Made by a program: the position numbers and the translations under genes. 64,000 bases of DNA from Botryotinia globosa (taxonomy: Eukaryota; Ascomycota; Leotiomycetes; Helotiales; Sclerotiniaceae), in the NCBI GenBank assembly GCA_014898425.1, contig RCSZ01000022.1, forward strand, positions 62,001 through 126,000. Reading direction: 5' to 3'. This document shows, one piece after another, positions 48,341-59,284 of the stretch; position 1 is the stretch's first letter; each line of letters starts with the position of its first letter. The notes beneath the pieces were generated by a model. It searched no databases. It had not been told where the DNA came from and saw only the letters and a list, made by a program, of their open reading frames with translations.

Positions 48341-50710
48341 AAAGATTAAAGATTAAAGATTAAAAATGAAAATTTAAAGATTAAAAATTAAAGATTTAAA
48401 ATTAAAAATTAAAAATCAAAGATTGAAAATTAAAGATTAAAAATTAAAAATCAAAGATTGAAAATTAATAATTGAAAATAAAATAATAAATATTGAAAAT
48501 TGAATTCAGAAAGTTAATAGTAAATATTAAATATAGAATGAAAAAAATTAAAATAAATAATAAACATTAAAAATTGAATATAAAAGATTAATAATAAATA
48601 TTAAATATTGAATATAAAAAATTAATAATAAATATTAAATATTGAATAATAAATATTAAATATTAAAAAGAAGATATTAAAAATTGAATATAAAGAATTA
48701 AAGATTAAATTTTGAATAATAAATATTAAATTTTGAATTTTAAATAGAAGATATTAAATATTAAAAATTAAAGATCAAAGATTAAATATTGAAAAACAAA
48801 TATTGAAAATCAAATATTGAAAATCAAATATTGAAAATCAAATATTGAAAATCAAATATTGAAAATCAAATATTGAAAATCAAATATTGAAAATTAAATA
48901 TTAAAGATTAAGAATTGAAAATTGAAGATCGAAGATTAAAGATTAAAGATTGAAAATTAAAAATTAAAAATTGAAGATTGAAGATTAAAAATTTAAGATT
49001 AAAAATTTAAGATTAAAAATTTAAGATTAAAAATTTAAGATTAAAAATTTAAGATTAAAAATTTAAGATTAAAAATTAAAGATTAAAGATTAAAAATGAG
49101 AGATTTAAGATTGAAGATTGAAGATTAAAAATCAAATATTGAGAATAAAAATTTGATAATTGAATATTAAACATTAAAGATTTAAAAATTAAATATTAAA
49201 TAGTAAATATTAAAGATTTAAAAATTCAATATTAAATACTAAATATTAAATATTAAAAATTAAATATTAAAAACTCAATATTAAATATTAAATATTGAAA
49301 ATTGAAAATTAAATATTGAAAATTAAAGATTGAAAATTGAAGATTTAAAATTGAAGATTGAAAATTAAATATTAAATATTTAATATTAAATATTAAAGAT
49401 TAAAAATTGAAATTGAAAATTAAATATTAAATATTAAAAATAAAGAATAAGATTTGTATATTAATGATTGAAAATTAAAGATTGGAAATTGAAGATTGAA
49501 GATTGGAAATTGAAGATTGAAGATTGAAAATTGAAGATTGAAAATTAAAATTAAAGATTGAAGATTGAATATCAAAAATCAAATTTTAATAATTTAAAAT
49601 TAATTATTAAAAATTAAAAATTAAATAATTAAACTATTAAATATTAGAAATTTAAATTTAAATATTAAAAATTAAATTTTGAATAATAAATATTAAATAT
49701 TAAATATTAAATATTAAATATTAAATATTAAATATTAAATATTAAATATTAAATATTAAATATTAAATATTAAATATTAAAAATTAAATTTTGAATAAAT
49801 AAATATTAAATAATGAATATTAAATAATAAATATTAAATATTAAAAATAAAGAATAAGATTTGTATATTAATGATTGAAAATTAAAGATTGAAAATTGAA
49901 GATTGGAAATTGAAGATTGAAGATTGGAAATTGAAGATTGAAGATTGAAAATTGAAGATTGAAAATTAAAATTAAAGATTGAAGATTGAATATCAAAAAT
50001 CAAATTTTAATAATTTAAAATTAATTATTAAAAATTAAAAATTAAATAATTAAACTATTAAATATTAAAAATTTAAATTTAAATATTAAAAATTAAATTT
50101 TGAATAATAAATATTAAATATTAAATATTAAATATTTAAATTTAAATTTTAAATACTAATTATTGAATAATAAATATTAAAGATTAAATATTAAAGTTTG
50201 AATATTAAAAATTAATTTTGAATAAATAAATATTAAATAATGAATATTAAATATTAAATATTAAATATTGAATATTAAAGATCAAAATTCAAATATTAAA
50301 TATTTAATATTAAAAATTAAAAATTAAAATTGAAGATTAAATATTAAATATTAAATATTAAAAATAAAGAATAAGATTTGTATATTAAAGATTGATAATT
50401 GAAGATTGAAAATTGAAGATTGAAAATTGAAGATTGAACATTGAAGATTGAATATCAAAAATGAAATTTTGATAATTTGAGATTAAATATTGAAAATTAA
50501 AAATTAAACAAAAATATTAAAAAATTAAATATTAAATATTAAAGATTAAAAAACAAAGTTTAATAAAAAATATCAAAAATTCAATATCAAAAATTAAATT
50601 TTCATAATTTGAAATTAAATATTGAGAATTGAATATTGAAAATTTAATATTGAATAATTAAATATTGAAAATTAAATATTGAAAATTGAATATTGAAAAT
50701 CTAAAATAGA
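48338..50710. repeat. 2.4-kb AT-rich minisatellite field
   Basis: The whole stretch is built from 7- to 14-bp units of the types ATTAAAG, ATTGAAAATTAAAG and ATTAAAT. Regular sub-arrays include a 14-bp ATATTGAAAATCAA unit (about 48786-48890, seven or so copies), GATTAAAAATTTAA (about 48985-49075) and ATATTAA (about 49686-49785). A larger segment of about 260 bp starting at 49441 recurs at 49848, an offset of 407 bp, and its beginning recurs again near 50356. Guanine is almost confined to GATT/GAAA positions. Any open frame through it is an artefact. Confidence 0.88.
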
Positions 50711-52021
50711 ATATCGAATAGATATATTATATATAAACAATTTTAAAGATTTGAAATTAGAAATTTAAAGAAGTATTAAAAATAAATAAATACACTTTCT
50801 AGAATCATTATATAGATTGTATATCCTCTGTCAATTATTTAATATAATTAAACAATATAAAAACTTGAAATTAGGAATTTTATAAAATCAATAATTGGAA
50901 ATTGTTTCATGCTCCTCCATTAATATTTATTGAATAATATTTCTGATTCTATAACATTTATTTTAATATTCTCATTATTAAATATAATTAATGAAAGAAA
51001 CTAAATTATAGATTCTTATAATAATTTAGAAGTCTTATAAAAAGTCGTCAATTATAAAGAAAAAGGTTTTTAAATATAGGAAAATAAAAGATAAAACTTC
51101 TTTAAAAGATTTTCTTTTTCCTGAGAAATCCTTTTAGAAGAGATATATTAATAGAGATATTAAAGAGACATATTTATATAGATAAAGAGAAAAGCTAGAG
51201 TTTTTAAGATATTTATAATATATTTAATATAGGTGTATAGTATTCTAAAATTAGTATATATGATTATTATAAAATATTACTCTTTATAATTTTTATTTTA
51301 TATAATAAATGATATATTATTGATTATAGTTGAAGCAATAGTAATTCTTTAATATAGAATATAAATCATTAAAAGTAATAATATTTTAATATTATCATAT
51401 TTATTATTTTGATTTTATTTAGATTTTAATATATGAAACATGAATCAAGATTAGTTATATGATTATTTTATATTATATTATAGAATTAGATTTCTCTATT
51501 ATCAGGGTAATATTAATAAAATGAAAGGGAATGAGAGATAATAGGTATTAAAAAGAAACTATATATTATTAATGTATTATAAGAGAAAATGGATATAAGA
51601 TTTATAAAGAATAGATTAGAGATCATAATAGAATAATGATTTTTTAAAAGGATTTAAAGATTTAAAAAATGAAAATAATTCTTTAAAAGAAATATAATAT
51701 TATAACTAATTATAGCTTTTCTAATATTTTGGGAGGAATTGAATAAAAAAAGGGAGATTATTATAAATGAATAGAAAGCATAGGATTTTTATAAATATAT
51801 CAAAGGATTTATAAATAAAAGATTTTTGAATAGGATAAATTAATTCTATAGGTGATTTGAAGAATCTAAGGAGATTATTTGTAAGATTGTTTGAAGATTT
51901 TATTAGAGAAGTTTAAAGAAGAGACACATTTTCATTTTCTGTTTACTTTATTCAATTTAAGCCCAGATATATATATCATATTATTTTAGTATAGCTATAT
52001 AAATTAAATTGATTATAATTT
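50711..52021. other. AT-rich block, possibly decayed coding sequence
   Basis: Slightly richer in G on the plus strand than its surroundings. Around 51500-51920 one frame shows many charged codons broken mainly by TAA and TAG, which is what RIP of Gln and Trp codons would give. I could not match it to any family. Confidence 0.35.
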
Positions 52022-52199
52022 ATACATGATTTATATATGATTTATAAATGATCTATATATGATTTATAAATGATCAATATATGATTTATACATGATTTAT
52101 ACATGATTTATACATGATTTATACATGATCTATATATGATTTATACATGATTTATACATGATTTATACATGATTTATATATGATTTATATATGATTTAT
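52022..52199. repeat. 12-bp minisatellite (about 15 units)
   Basis: Tandem copies of ATGATTTATACA with variants ending TATA, TAAA or ATCTATAT. It is clean and compact, ending where TTATATTTCAG begins. No coding meaning. Confidence 0.88.
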
Positions 52200-52339
52200 T
52201 ATATTTCAGATATAATATCTCTCTTTCTCTCCCTTAGTACTTAGAGGGTAGATAGGGGTGGAAAAAGTAAAGAATATAATAATACTAATTTCTTTTTTCA
52301 GATTTTTAAATAGCTTCAAATTGAAGTTATAAGGAGCAT

Positions 52340-52780
52340 TAGTGGGTATACGGATTTATAAGACTCTCTAGAAGTAAAGCACAATTTAATATTAGAAATT
52401 GATATTTTTAAAACTTTATTAAAAAATACATATTTGATACTTTTAATTGAAGTCTTTATTGTGAATTAATTAAGTATTAAAATATATTATATTGAATTTT
52501 TAATTAGAAAGACTCAGTTTTAAGATTTCAATTTTTAATATTATATTTTTTTATTAAAAAGTTTTGATAGAGAAAATTAGATTAGATTATTTAGTTTTTA
52601 TTTGAAGGAATAATGATTTCAATTTCGAACTATATAAATCCTTATCTTTTTTTATAATATGTTTCAGTTTTAAAGGAATTTAATGGAAATCCGAACTATA
52701 ATCGAATTATTAAAGTCTGGATTTTTGATGTGAAATTGTGCTTTGCTTATAGGGAGCCTCATAAATCCGTGTACCCACTG
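52340..52780. mobile_element. Non-autonomous TIR element, 441 bp
   Basis: The ends are inverted repeats of about 48 bp: left TAGTGGGTATACGGATTTAT, right (inverted) CAGTGGGTACACGGATTTAT, continuing to AAAGCACAATTT in both. The flanking 9-mers AAGGAGCAT and ATGGAGTAA agree at 6 of 9 positions, so the target duplication is uncertain (hAT or Mutator type are options). There is no transposase frame; the interior is AT-rich. Confidence 0.72.
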
Positions 52781-53291
52781 ATGGAGTAATAACTAATTGA
52801 TGACTTTTTAACTGGATTATTATCTCTCTATCGAAATAGATTATTATTAGTAGTGATAACTCAAAGATTACTAGGAATAACAATTAGAGCATTAAAGTAT
52901 TATATATTCTTAGAATAAAAATCCTTTATTAATAACTAAGAATTGCTTTATCTTCTTATAAAAACTTCATCATTGAATTGAGACCTTTGAACAAAGCTTT
53001 TTTTACTAATAATTCCTTATAATAATTCAAATCAACCCCTAATTCTAGAAGTAATTTCATTATAATAGTAAACTCAATATATACTATCTCATTCCAAATA
53101 TTGTAATTAACTATGAAACTCATTCCTATTCTATTATAGCTTAAATTAATATTATAATTCAAAAGCTCTTAAATAATAATAAGACTTTCTACTTTCATTA
53201 TTTCAACTATTTTACTTTCACCCTATAATTTAATCTTATTATTAATGAGATTAGAATTGATACTTTACTTTAATAAAAGATTAACAATATT
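52781..53291. other. AT-rich spacer, no gene recognised
   Basis: Contains a 68-codon minus-strand frame (52956-53162) with no recognisable motif. Probably degraded repeat. Confidence 0.35.
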
Positions 53292-53944
53292 TATTGGAGG
53301 TTTACCTTCTTAATATTCTTATCGTCTGCGAGGATCGAAGGTGTATATAGATACGAAAAAAGAGAATTTTGCTTAATAAGACCCGATTCAAACGATTTAA
53401 TTGATTCAATTCAAGCAATCTGATTAACTCGACTTTTTTAATATTATAACTATAATACAACTCCTTATTTTTTCAACAAAATTATTAAATTAGTTTATTC
53501 AAACTAATATAAATTGAATAAAAAAAAAAGAAAAGTAATAATTATATATAAGAAGCTAAGGGCTTTCAAATAATATATTTTTTATATTGCTAACTTCAAA
53601 ACTAAGGGTTTTCTAAAGGATTGAAATTTAATTAATATAAATATAATTAGAGCTTATATAATCAAATAAAAGAAGGTTATATTGAATGTAGTAAGTCTAA
53701 AATTAATAAAAATTATTTTAATACTATAGCTTTCGTAGTTTAGTAATATAATTAATGATTCGATATAAAGTGATCCATTAAAATAAAAAATAAAAAATAA
53801 AAAATAAAAAATAAAAGAGGTAAACCGACTTCGCTTGCAAGCTTTCAATAAAATTTCTTTTTTAGATTTTTATAATAATAAATATAATTATATAATACTT
53901 TCTTAAAAAGCAAGGGGTCCGGGGGCTTGCAGGCCCCTAGTATA
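53292..53944 (+). repeat. Dispersed 0.65-kb repeat, copy C
   Basis: Same orientation as copy A. It begins TATTGGAGGTTTACCTTC and ends GGGGGCTTGCAGGCCCC. It includes a short tandem of TAAAAAA units (53785-53815), then GGTAAACCGACTTCGC. ATATT before and ATACT after could be a target duplication with one transition, if the end is taken at 53944. Confidence 0.7.
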
Positions 53945-54094
53945 ATACTATTCTCATATTCTATTAATAAGAATGATAAGAAAAATAACTAGAACGTAAT
54001 AAGGATCGAGGCTTGGGGGCTAGTCCTCATATATATTATATTATAATAATAGAATCAGAATCAGAGTTTATACATAATATTTTATATAATAGTA

Positions 54095-54222
54095 CTAGCC
54101 GTGGGGGGAAAAGAATTTAAACTCTATAAATTCATAGGATTTCTAAATTATTATAATAATTAAAAAGGAAAAAGAAACTCTACAAATCTATAGTCTGAAA
54201 ATTCTTTTTCTCCGACGGCTAG
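54095..54222. mobile_element. 128-bp MITE with TA target site
   Basis: It begins CTAGCCGTGGGGGGAAAA and ends, inverted, CTAGCCGTCGGAGAAAAA, flanked by TA (54093-54094 and 54223-54224). Partial inverted similarity continues (AGAATTT, TATAGATTTGTAGAGTTTC-like), so the element is nearly all hairpin. Non-coding. Confidence 0.7.
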
Positions 54223-54286
54223 TATATAGTAATACTTATTCAGAATACTTTAATTTAATTATCAAATTTGATTATATTTATATTTA

Positions 54287-54554
54287 TATTACGATGTAAG
54301 ATCAGATAATATATTAGTCCCCTCGAAGGAAACCGAAATAAAAGTATATAATACCGAAGTGTAAACAAACTAAAACCGATCGGGCTAACTCGTTTAAGAA
54401 AATTCTATATATCTTCAACTTGAAAGATTCTATATTGTAGTTCTTCGAACTATATTTTAATCTTGAACCCAAACCTATTATCTAAGCCAATACAACTTTG
54501 CCGAATTAAGGCAAAGTTACTCGAACTTCACCACTGCCTGCCTGCACCGTGATA
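54287..54554. mobile_element. Solo LTR, TGTCACGGTG family (268 bp), copy 2
   Basis: It starts TATTACGATGTAAGATC (RIP form of TGTCACGGTGTGGGATC) and ends CTGCACCGTGATA, with a perfect ATTTA duplication (54282-54286 and 54555-54559). It matches 35264-35532 in inverted orientation. The ten terminal bases are inverted copies of each other, longer than the usual TG…CA of LTRs, so a TIR element of another class remains possible. The 5-bp duplication favours LTR. Confidence 0.8.
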
Positions 54555-54559
54555 ATTTA

Positions 54560-55987
54560 TTAATTATAGAAATCATTTAATGTTTCTAAATACTAAATCA
54601 ATACGTAAAAACGAAGTTTCATCTTTATTAATAAGTTATGAAATTATAATAATCAAGATTAAAAGACTTTATAATAACCTCAAATTACTTATATTTTATT
54701 AGAAAATAAATATATTATGATAAAATTCTTATATATTATAATCTATATTAAAGTTTGATATTATTTAATAAATAATATAGATATTGTAAATTAGAACTAA
54801 TACTATTCATCATCTATAAAAAATTGATTATATATTTAATAACTAATGAATTTAAATACTTAAGAATACTATTTTCAAAAAGTTTATTTTGACATATTTA
54901 TAATCTTTTTACTAACATATTAAATTCATTTTGAATTTTAAATTCAAATCAATTATAAGTTTTAATAAAAAATAAAAATAAAAAATAGATAATAGAAATA
55001 ATTCTATTATGAAATATCTCAATAGTTTAGAGTTACTTGAAAGGATGAGTTCTTCTTTTTTTCTTTTTATTAATCTCTTTACATATAATTTCTTCAGAAA
55101 ATAATTCGATAATAATTATATATGTCTAGAGAAATATCAAAAAGATTAATTATTTATTTAACTCTAATTTAAGTTAATTGAATTTATACATATAAAGTAT
55201 CTTTATTTAATCTTCCTTAATTTTGATAATATAATTTAGAATTAATATCATCCTCAAAAAATCTTTTATCTCTTAAATAATTAAATTATGTATTATACAT
55301 CAGCCATCCCTATAGTGATAGAAACGTCCCTCACAATGAAAAGAAATTCAATATAAATTCCTATATAAATTTTGAAATTAATATTTTATAATATTAATAA
55401 TATATTTATTATTTATAAATAGAATATATTATTAATTATAAATAGAATTTATACTTTTTGTAATCCATTTATTATTAGATTCTAATGAATAAAATTAAAA
55501 TATAAGCTTTTAGACCTATATTTAGAGTTATATAGAAAATAGATGAAAAAATATAGTATAAATATAGGAAATAGAAAGAATAAGGGACTAAGTATAGGAA
55601 CTAAAAAGAGAAAAAGAGAAATAAATAGAAAAAGAGAGGAATAAATATAAGCTATATAAGATTAATTGAAAGTTTAAAGAAAAACATGACTTATTTATAT
55701 TTATCATTTACTTTGAATTTATTTTTCAATTAAAAGCTTTATCATTATATCATTAATACAGAATATATTAATTAAATAAAAGAATAATCTAATTTAAATA
55801 TATATAGATTATTTTTCTCTAAAAACAATCATTTTAAAATTAAAGCTTAGAATTAACATTCTAAATTTAAATTTAAGTTTTTATTATTAAATCCTTTTAG
55901 AATAAAATTCTTTTATTTAATACAAAATAAATATTATTAATATTAATATCTTAAAATGAATGAGATTAATATATGAATAAATATATC
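54560..55987. other. AT-rich block, unidentified
   Basis: No domain recognised. A short less-AT-rich island near 55297-55335 (CAGCCATCCCTATAGTG, AACGTCCCTCAC) stands out but has no partner in the window. A purine-rich run lies at about 55560-55650. Confidence 0.4.
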
Positions 55988-56049
55988 AGATTTTATAGTA
56001 ATTAACAAATCAATAGATTCGTTAACCACGGAATCTACTACCACAGGGC
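55988..56049 (-). repeat. 62-bp inverted repeat, right border of the 31-kb AT-rich block
   Basis: The inverted partner of 24819-24880. Read on the minus strand it starts GCCCTGTGGTAGTAGATTCC. It lies exactly where AT-rich sequence returns to host-like sequence. The bases outside (ATACAAAA) do not match those outside the left copy (AATGAAAC). Confidence 0.8.
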
Positions 56050-56330
56050 ATACAAAAAGTTGTATTTCTCAGTTCTAACAAAATACAAAAATCCTATACA
56101 GTTGTTTTAGATTGTGATAATAAACTTAATTGCTATGTAATTTCCTCAATCCTGTTATTAGGCCTTTTTGCGAGATAGCTCGATGAAATGTACTCAATGT
56201 CACTTTGCATATGCAGATATTACAAAATGCCTAGTTGATTTCATAGCTCATATAGTGTACAACATTTGGGAACAAATGTAGCATTCTAATCCTAATTCAA
56301 ACTCCAATCGCAATTACAAAGATGGAAATC
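56050..56330. other. Downstream flank of the J-domain gene
   Basis: Host-like sequence between the repeat border and the stop codon of the J-domain gene. It presumably holds the 3' UTR and polyadenylation region, but no individual signal is firm. Confidence 0.35.
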
Positions 56331-57731
56331 TCAATTCTCATCCTCCGTTTCATCTTCTTCTTCCCCCGAATTGACATCTTTCTCTTCCTTCTCCTTCCGC
56401 TTCATCTGGTCCAGTTTCATTCTACCCTCCTTCACCTCCACCATCTCCACCATCTCCAGCTCCATTCCATTTCCTCTCAACCATTTCAATATCCACATGC
56501 CCACCCATACCAACCCCCACCAAACCCACCTCCCGACCTTCCAACCAATCCACAAGAACACAGCGTACTCAATCAAAACCATAGCCCTCCAGTCCCCCGG
56601 ACAAAACAAATCATCCCTCCCACCCAAAGTCTCCCATCTAGTATCCGATCTTCTGTCCGACCAAAGCGTTGTGTCCCTCGATTTCCCTCCTCCAGTCTTA
56701 ATCCTAACATCTAAATCAAAACTATCACATCCATCCCAAAATTGCCAGTTCCTGTCCATCATCTCCATGCCCATATTTCCTTTCTCATTTCCATTTCCAT
56801 AAGACTCCCTAACTCCCTCCAGCAACCCCCAAATAGGATCACTCCATTCCTTCTTGAGCCAATTATCCACCACGATATGTACCCCATTAACCCAAGAAAC
56901 CACACAAAAAGGTGGTAATTTCCTGGGTTTCTCCAAACCAAGACTTGTATTTCGAGAATTGTATCTCAATTCGGACATTGTGGGATATTTCCAGAACCAG
57001 GGTTTGCGTTCGTATTTGTAGAGGGATTCTTCGAGTATTTGGAGAGACTTTGGCTTGTAAGTATATATTCGTTGAGGTTGAGGTTCGAGGTTCGGAATTG
57101 GCGGGTAGTTTTTATCGATATCGATAACGAGGTCATCTTTCACCTTCGATTCTTCTTCTTCAACTTCATCCCAAACCCTCTGTCTGCGTTTGCATTCATC
57201 CAGTTCGATTGTCGTCCGAATAGCCAGAAGGCTCTTTTCCCAGCATTTCCAATATTCATGGTTCTTTTCGTTCAAATTCTTAGCCCCAGCCGCCATCGAA
57301 TTATATCCATCATTCTCCTTCCCCATAACCCATCCCTTACACTTTTCCCCCTCCACGGCATCATAAACAAATTCTCTTTCCTTCCTATTCCAATCCATTG
57401 TGAAATTATTCGATGTAGCATCTTGTCTTAATTGACTATCGCTCAGGATATCGTAAGATTCTCTCACCAATTCAATGGCACGTTGCAGATGTTGATGTTG
57501 ATTTTCCATTTCTTGTTTATCAAGTTTCCGGGAAACCGTCATTCTGTGCAACCATTTATCGGGATGCAATGCCAAGATATGTCTTCGATATGCTTCGCGG
57601 ATTTGTGAGGAGCTTGCATAGGGCGGGATGTGGAGATTGAGGTAGGGCGGGAAATGAAATTTAAAGCATTCGTGACCGATGAGGAGGTCTGAGGATGGGG
57701 CGGAGTAGTAGTAGAAAGTTTTTGTAGACAT
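56331..57731 (-). CDS. J-domain (DnaJ/Hsp40-like) protein with C-terminal hydrophobic segment
   Basis: A single uninterrupted frame of 466 codons from ATG at 57731. The four codons upstream begin with TTG and are not used; the ATG has A at -3. A J-domain lies at about residues 29-102: SQIREAYRRHILALHPDKW carries the HPD signature (residues 56-58) that stimulates Hsp70 ATPase. About 15 extra residues separate HPD from the helix with AIELVRESYDILSD. The middle is Glu/Lys/Arg/Trp-rich and unrecognised. Residues about 381-419 form a Trp-rich hydrophobic segment (EYAVFLWIGWKVGRWVWWG…), probably membrane-embedded, and an acidic tail ends EEEDETEDEN. There is no Gly/Phe region, Cys-repeat or signal peptide, so this is a class C-type J-protein. 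The membrane and client are unknown. The next gene is divergent. Confidence 0.88.
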   Translation of the reverse strand: MSTKTFYYYSAPSSDLLIGHECFKFHFPPYLNLHIPPYASSSQIREAYRRHILALHPDKWLHRMTVSRKLDKQEMENQHQHLQRAIELVRESYDILSDSQLRQDATSNNFTMDWNRKEREFVYDAVEGEKCKGWVMGKENDGYNSMAAGAKNLNEKNHEYWKCWEKSLLAIRTTIELDECKRRQRVWDEVEEEESKVKDDLVIDIDKNYPPIPNLEPQPQRIYTYKPKSLQILEESLYKYERKPWFWKYPTMSELRYNSRNTSLGLEKPRKLPPFCVVSWVNGVHIVVDNWLKKEWSDPIWGLLEGVRESYGNGNEKGNMGMEMMDRNWQFWDGCDSFDLDVRIKTGGGKSRDTTLWSDRRSDTRWETLGGRDDLFCPGDWRAMVLIEYAVFLWIGWKVGRWVWWGLVWVGMWILKWLRGNGMELEMVEMVEVKEGRMKLDQMKRKEKEEKDVNSGEEEDETEDEN

Positions 57732-59284
57732 TTTGGGGTGCAATTTCGAGAGTTATCGTGAGCTAAGGTAAGATGAGGTCTACTTCTTGTAGTGGTGGAT
57801 AGTGTTGTGGTTGTGAAGGTAAAATACCTCGCTGTCATTTAAAGGGCTCGTATCTCCAGCTGCTGCAAAATGTCGCCTGGATGTGCTGTTTCCCTGGATT
57901 ATTGCTTCTAGTCGATGCAAATAAGAAGGAATAGACAGGTTTGAGAGATGCTGAGAGATGGTGGGCGTTTGAGTTCTCCCTGTTTGTGGTGTGCGTGGTA
58001 GTCGGTGGTATAATGTTTATGGGCGAGGAGAGGTGGACGTTGTAGATGACGGTACAGTGGTTCTGAGTTGATATGTGTTGAGAGATTTGTCGATTTGTCG
58101 AAAGAAACGACTCGAACGGCTGAAGTGTTCCTTGGATATCAGCTGTTGCTGCGACGGAAGAGGCAACTCTTTGGGCGAGTCATGAATTGCTGTCGTTGAA
58201 TGCAAAGACTAAGGAATTAGGCCACCTGCAGGAAAAGAGCAGAGGTTTTGTGGTAATGAATGGTCTAGTGGATGGTAGGGTGTGGATGCTGCGACTGAAC
58301 AGGCGACAACTGACGAGAATGTGAGATAACAGGATGACGCTTTGCTGACTCTCCGAGATCTACTGCCGTGGAAGCAGAACAGGAAATTCTCCGAGGTTGC
58401 GACGACTACGGCTAAAGCTAGAGTTGGCGCTGATAAGGGAGATGGGAGATTTTTCGAAGTGAGATGAGATGAGGTGTACGTATTAGTGGTAATGGTAGTG
58501 GGCAGTGTAGTAGCGGTCGAGCTGCGGCAGATTCTACTGTACATGTAACAAGGGACGGCAGATTTTTCAAGACTCCACGTGGAAAAGGGACAGTCGTGGC
58601 AGAGATTCAGAGGAGATGGTCAAATATTCATACGCCCTCGCCGCGTTACTTAGAGGTTGTGGGATGATTTGAGGCGTGTGTGTTATGATGACTGTAAGGT
58701 GATGTTTGCGCAATGGCAATTGTGGGCGGTACTGATGTGGTTGGTTATGGAATATGGTAGCATGAATGCTAACACGGTATGGCGGCGGTGTAGCAGCAGA
58801 TTGTGTAGAATAGCAGCAGCAGGATAGCAGTAGGCGCTGGCAGATGATGATGCGATGACTTATGAAGCGAAGTGAGGTGAGGTGAGTTAAGGTGTCGCGA
58901 TCATGGCAGGATGATGATATTGATATTTTGATATACTGGTATATCTCTTTGTTCTATATCCTCATTGTTTTATTTTCTCTTTTTTTTCATTTCTTCATTT
59001 TCTTGTTTTCTCATCTTCCCATCTTCTCATCTTCTCATCTTCTCATTTCTCTTATCTTCCTTTCTTTTTTCCTTCCATTTTCTTCCTTTACAAAACAATG
59101 AAACAAAGGATATCTCCTTTGTCTTTATTCAATCATTGCCATCTGTTCCAAACCTAAGCGAAGAAACCCAACACAATCCTAAATCCCAAATACTCCGTGT
59201 TCATCGATTTTCAGTACGTTATCCATTCAATACCGCCAAAGAACTGCGCGTACATCACGATCAATATCAACATCCTCAATCCAA
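57732..59284. promoter_or_regulatory. Divergent intergenic region (1.55 kb)
   Basis: The region separates the two divergent genes and must hold both promoters and 5' UTRs. Short frames on both strands are Ser/Thr/Pro-rich and look like chance. Near the plus-strand gene, 58970-59090 is a pyrimidine-rich tract with repeated CATCTTCTCAT units, of the kind often found upstream of fungal start codons. The stretch 58650-58900 is rich in GGTG/GATG words. No TATA box or specific factor site can be assigned. Confidence 0.5.

Noticed and set aside
49806..50003. 65-codon minus-strand frame with repeated IFN/LQSS motifs
   Set aside because: It reads through the AT minisatellite; the protein repeat is just the DNA repeat.
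52022..52199. Possible CRISPR-like array
   Set aside because: The units are contiguous 12-mers without unique spacers in a eukaryotic context; it is a minisatellite.
24819..56049. Mitochondrial DNA or an organellar insertion, suggested by the AT content
   Set aside because: The block contains LTR elements, TA-target transposons and RIP-type changes, and no mitochondrial gene or tRNA set.
24819..56049. Starship-type giant element
   Set aside because: No tyrosine-recombinase (DUF3435-like) remnant was recognised at either end and no short direct repeat brackets the block; the sequence does not support this class.
56322..56802. Plus-strand frames of 130 and 143 codons over the J-domain gene
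   Set aside because: They are antisense shadows of a long conserved-looking frame; their Pro/Ser/His-rich composition reflects the opposite strand.
57732..57743. Four-codon upstream extension of the J-domain gene
   Set aside because: It would start at TTG; the ATG at 57731 has a better context and is the normal fungal start.
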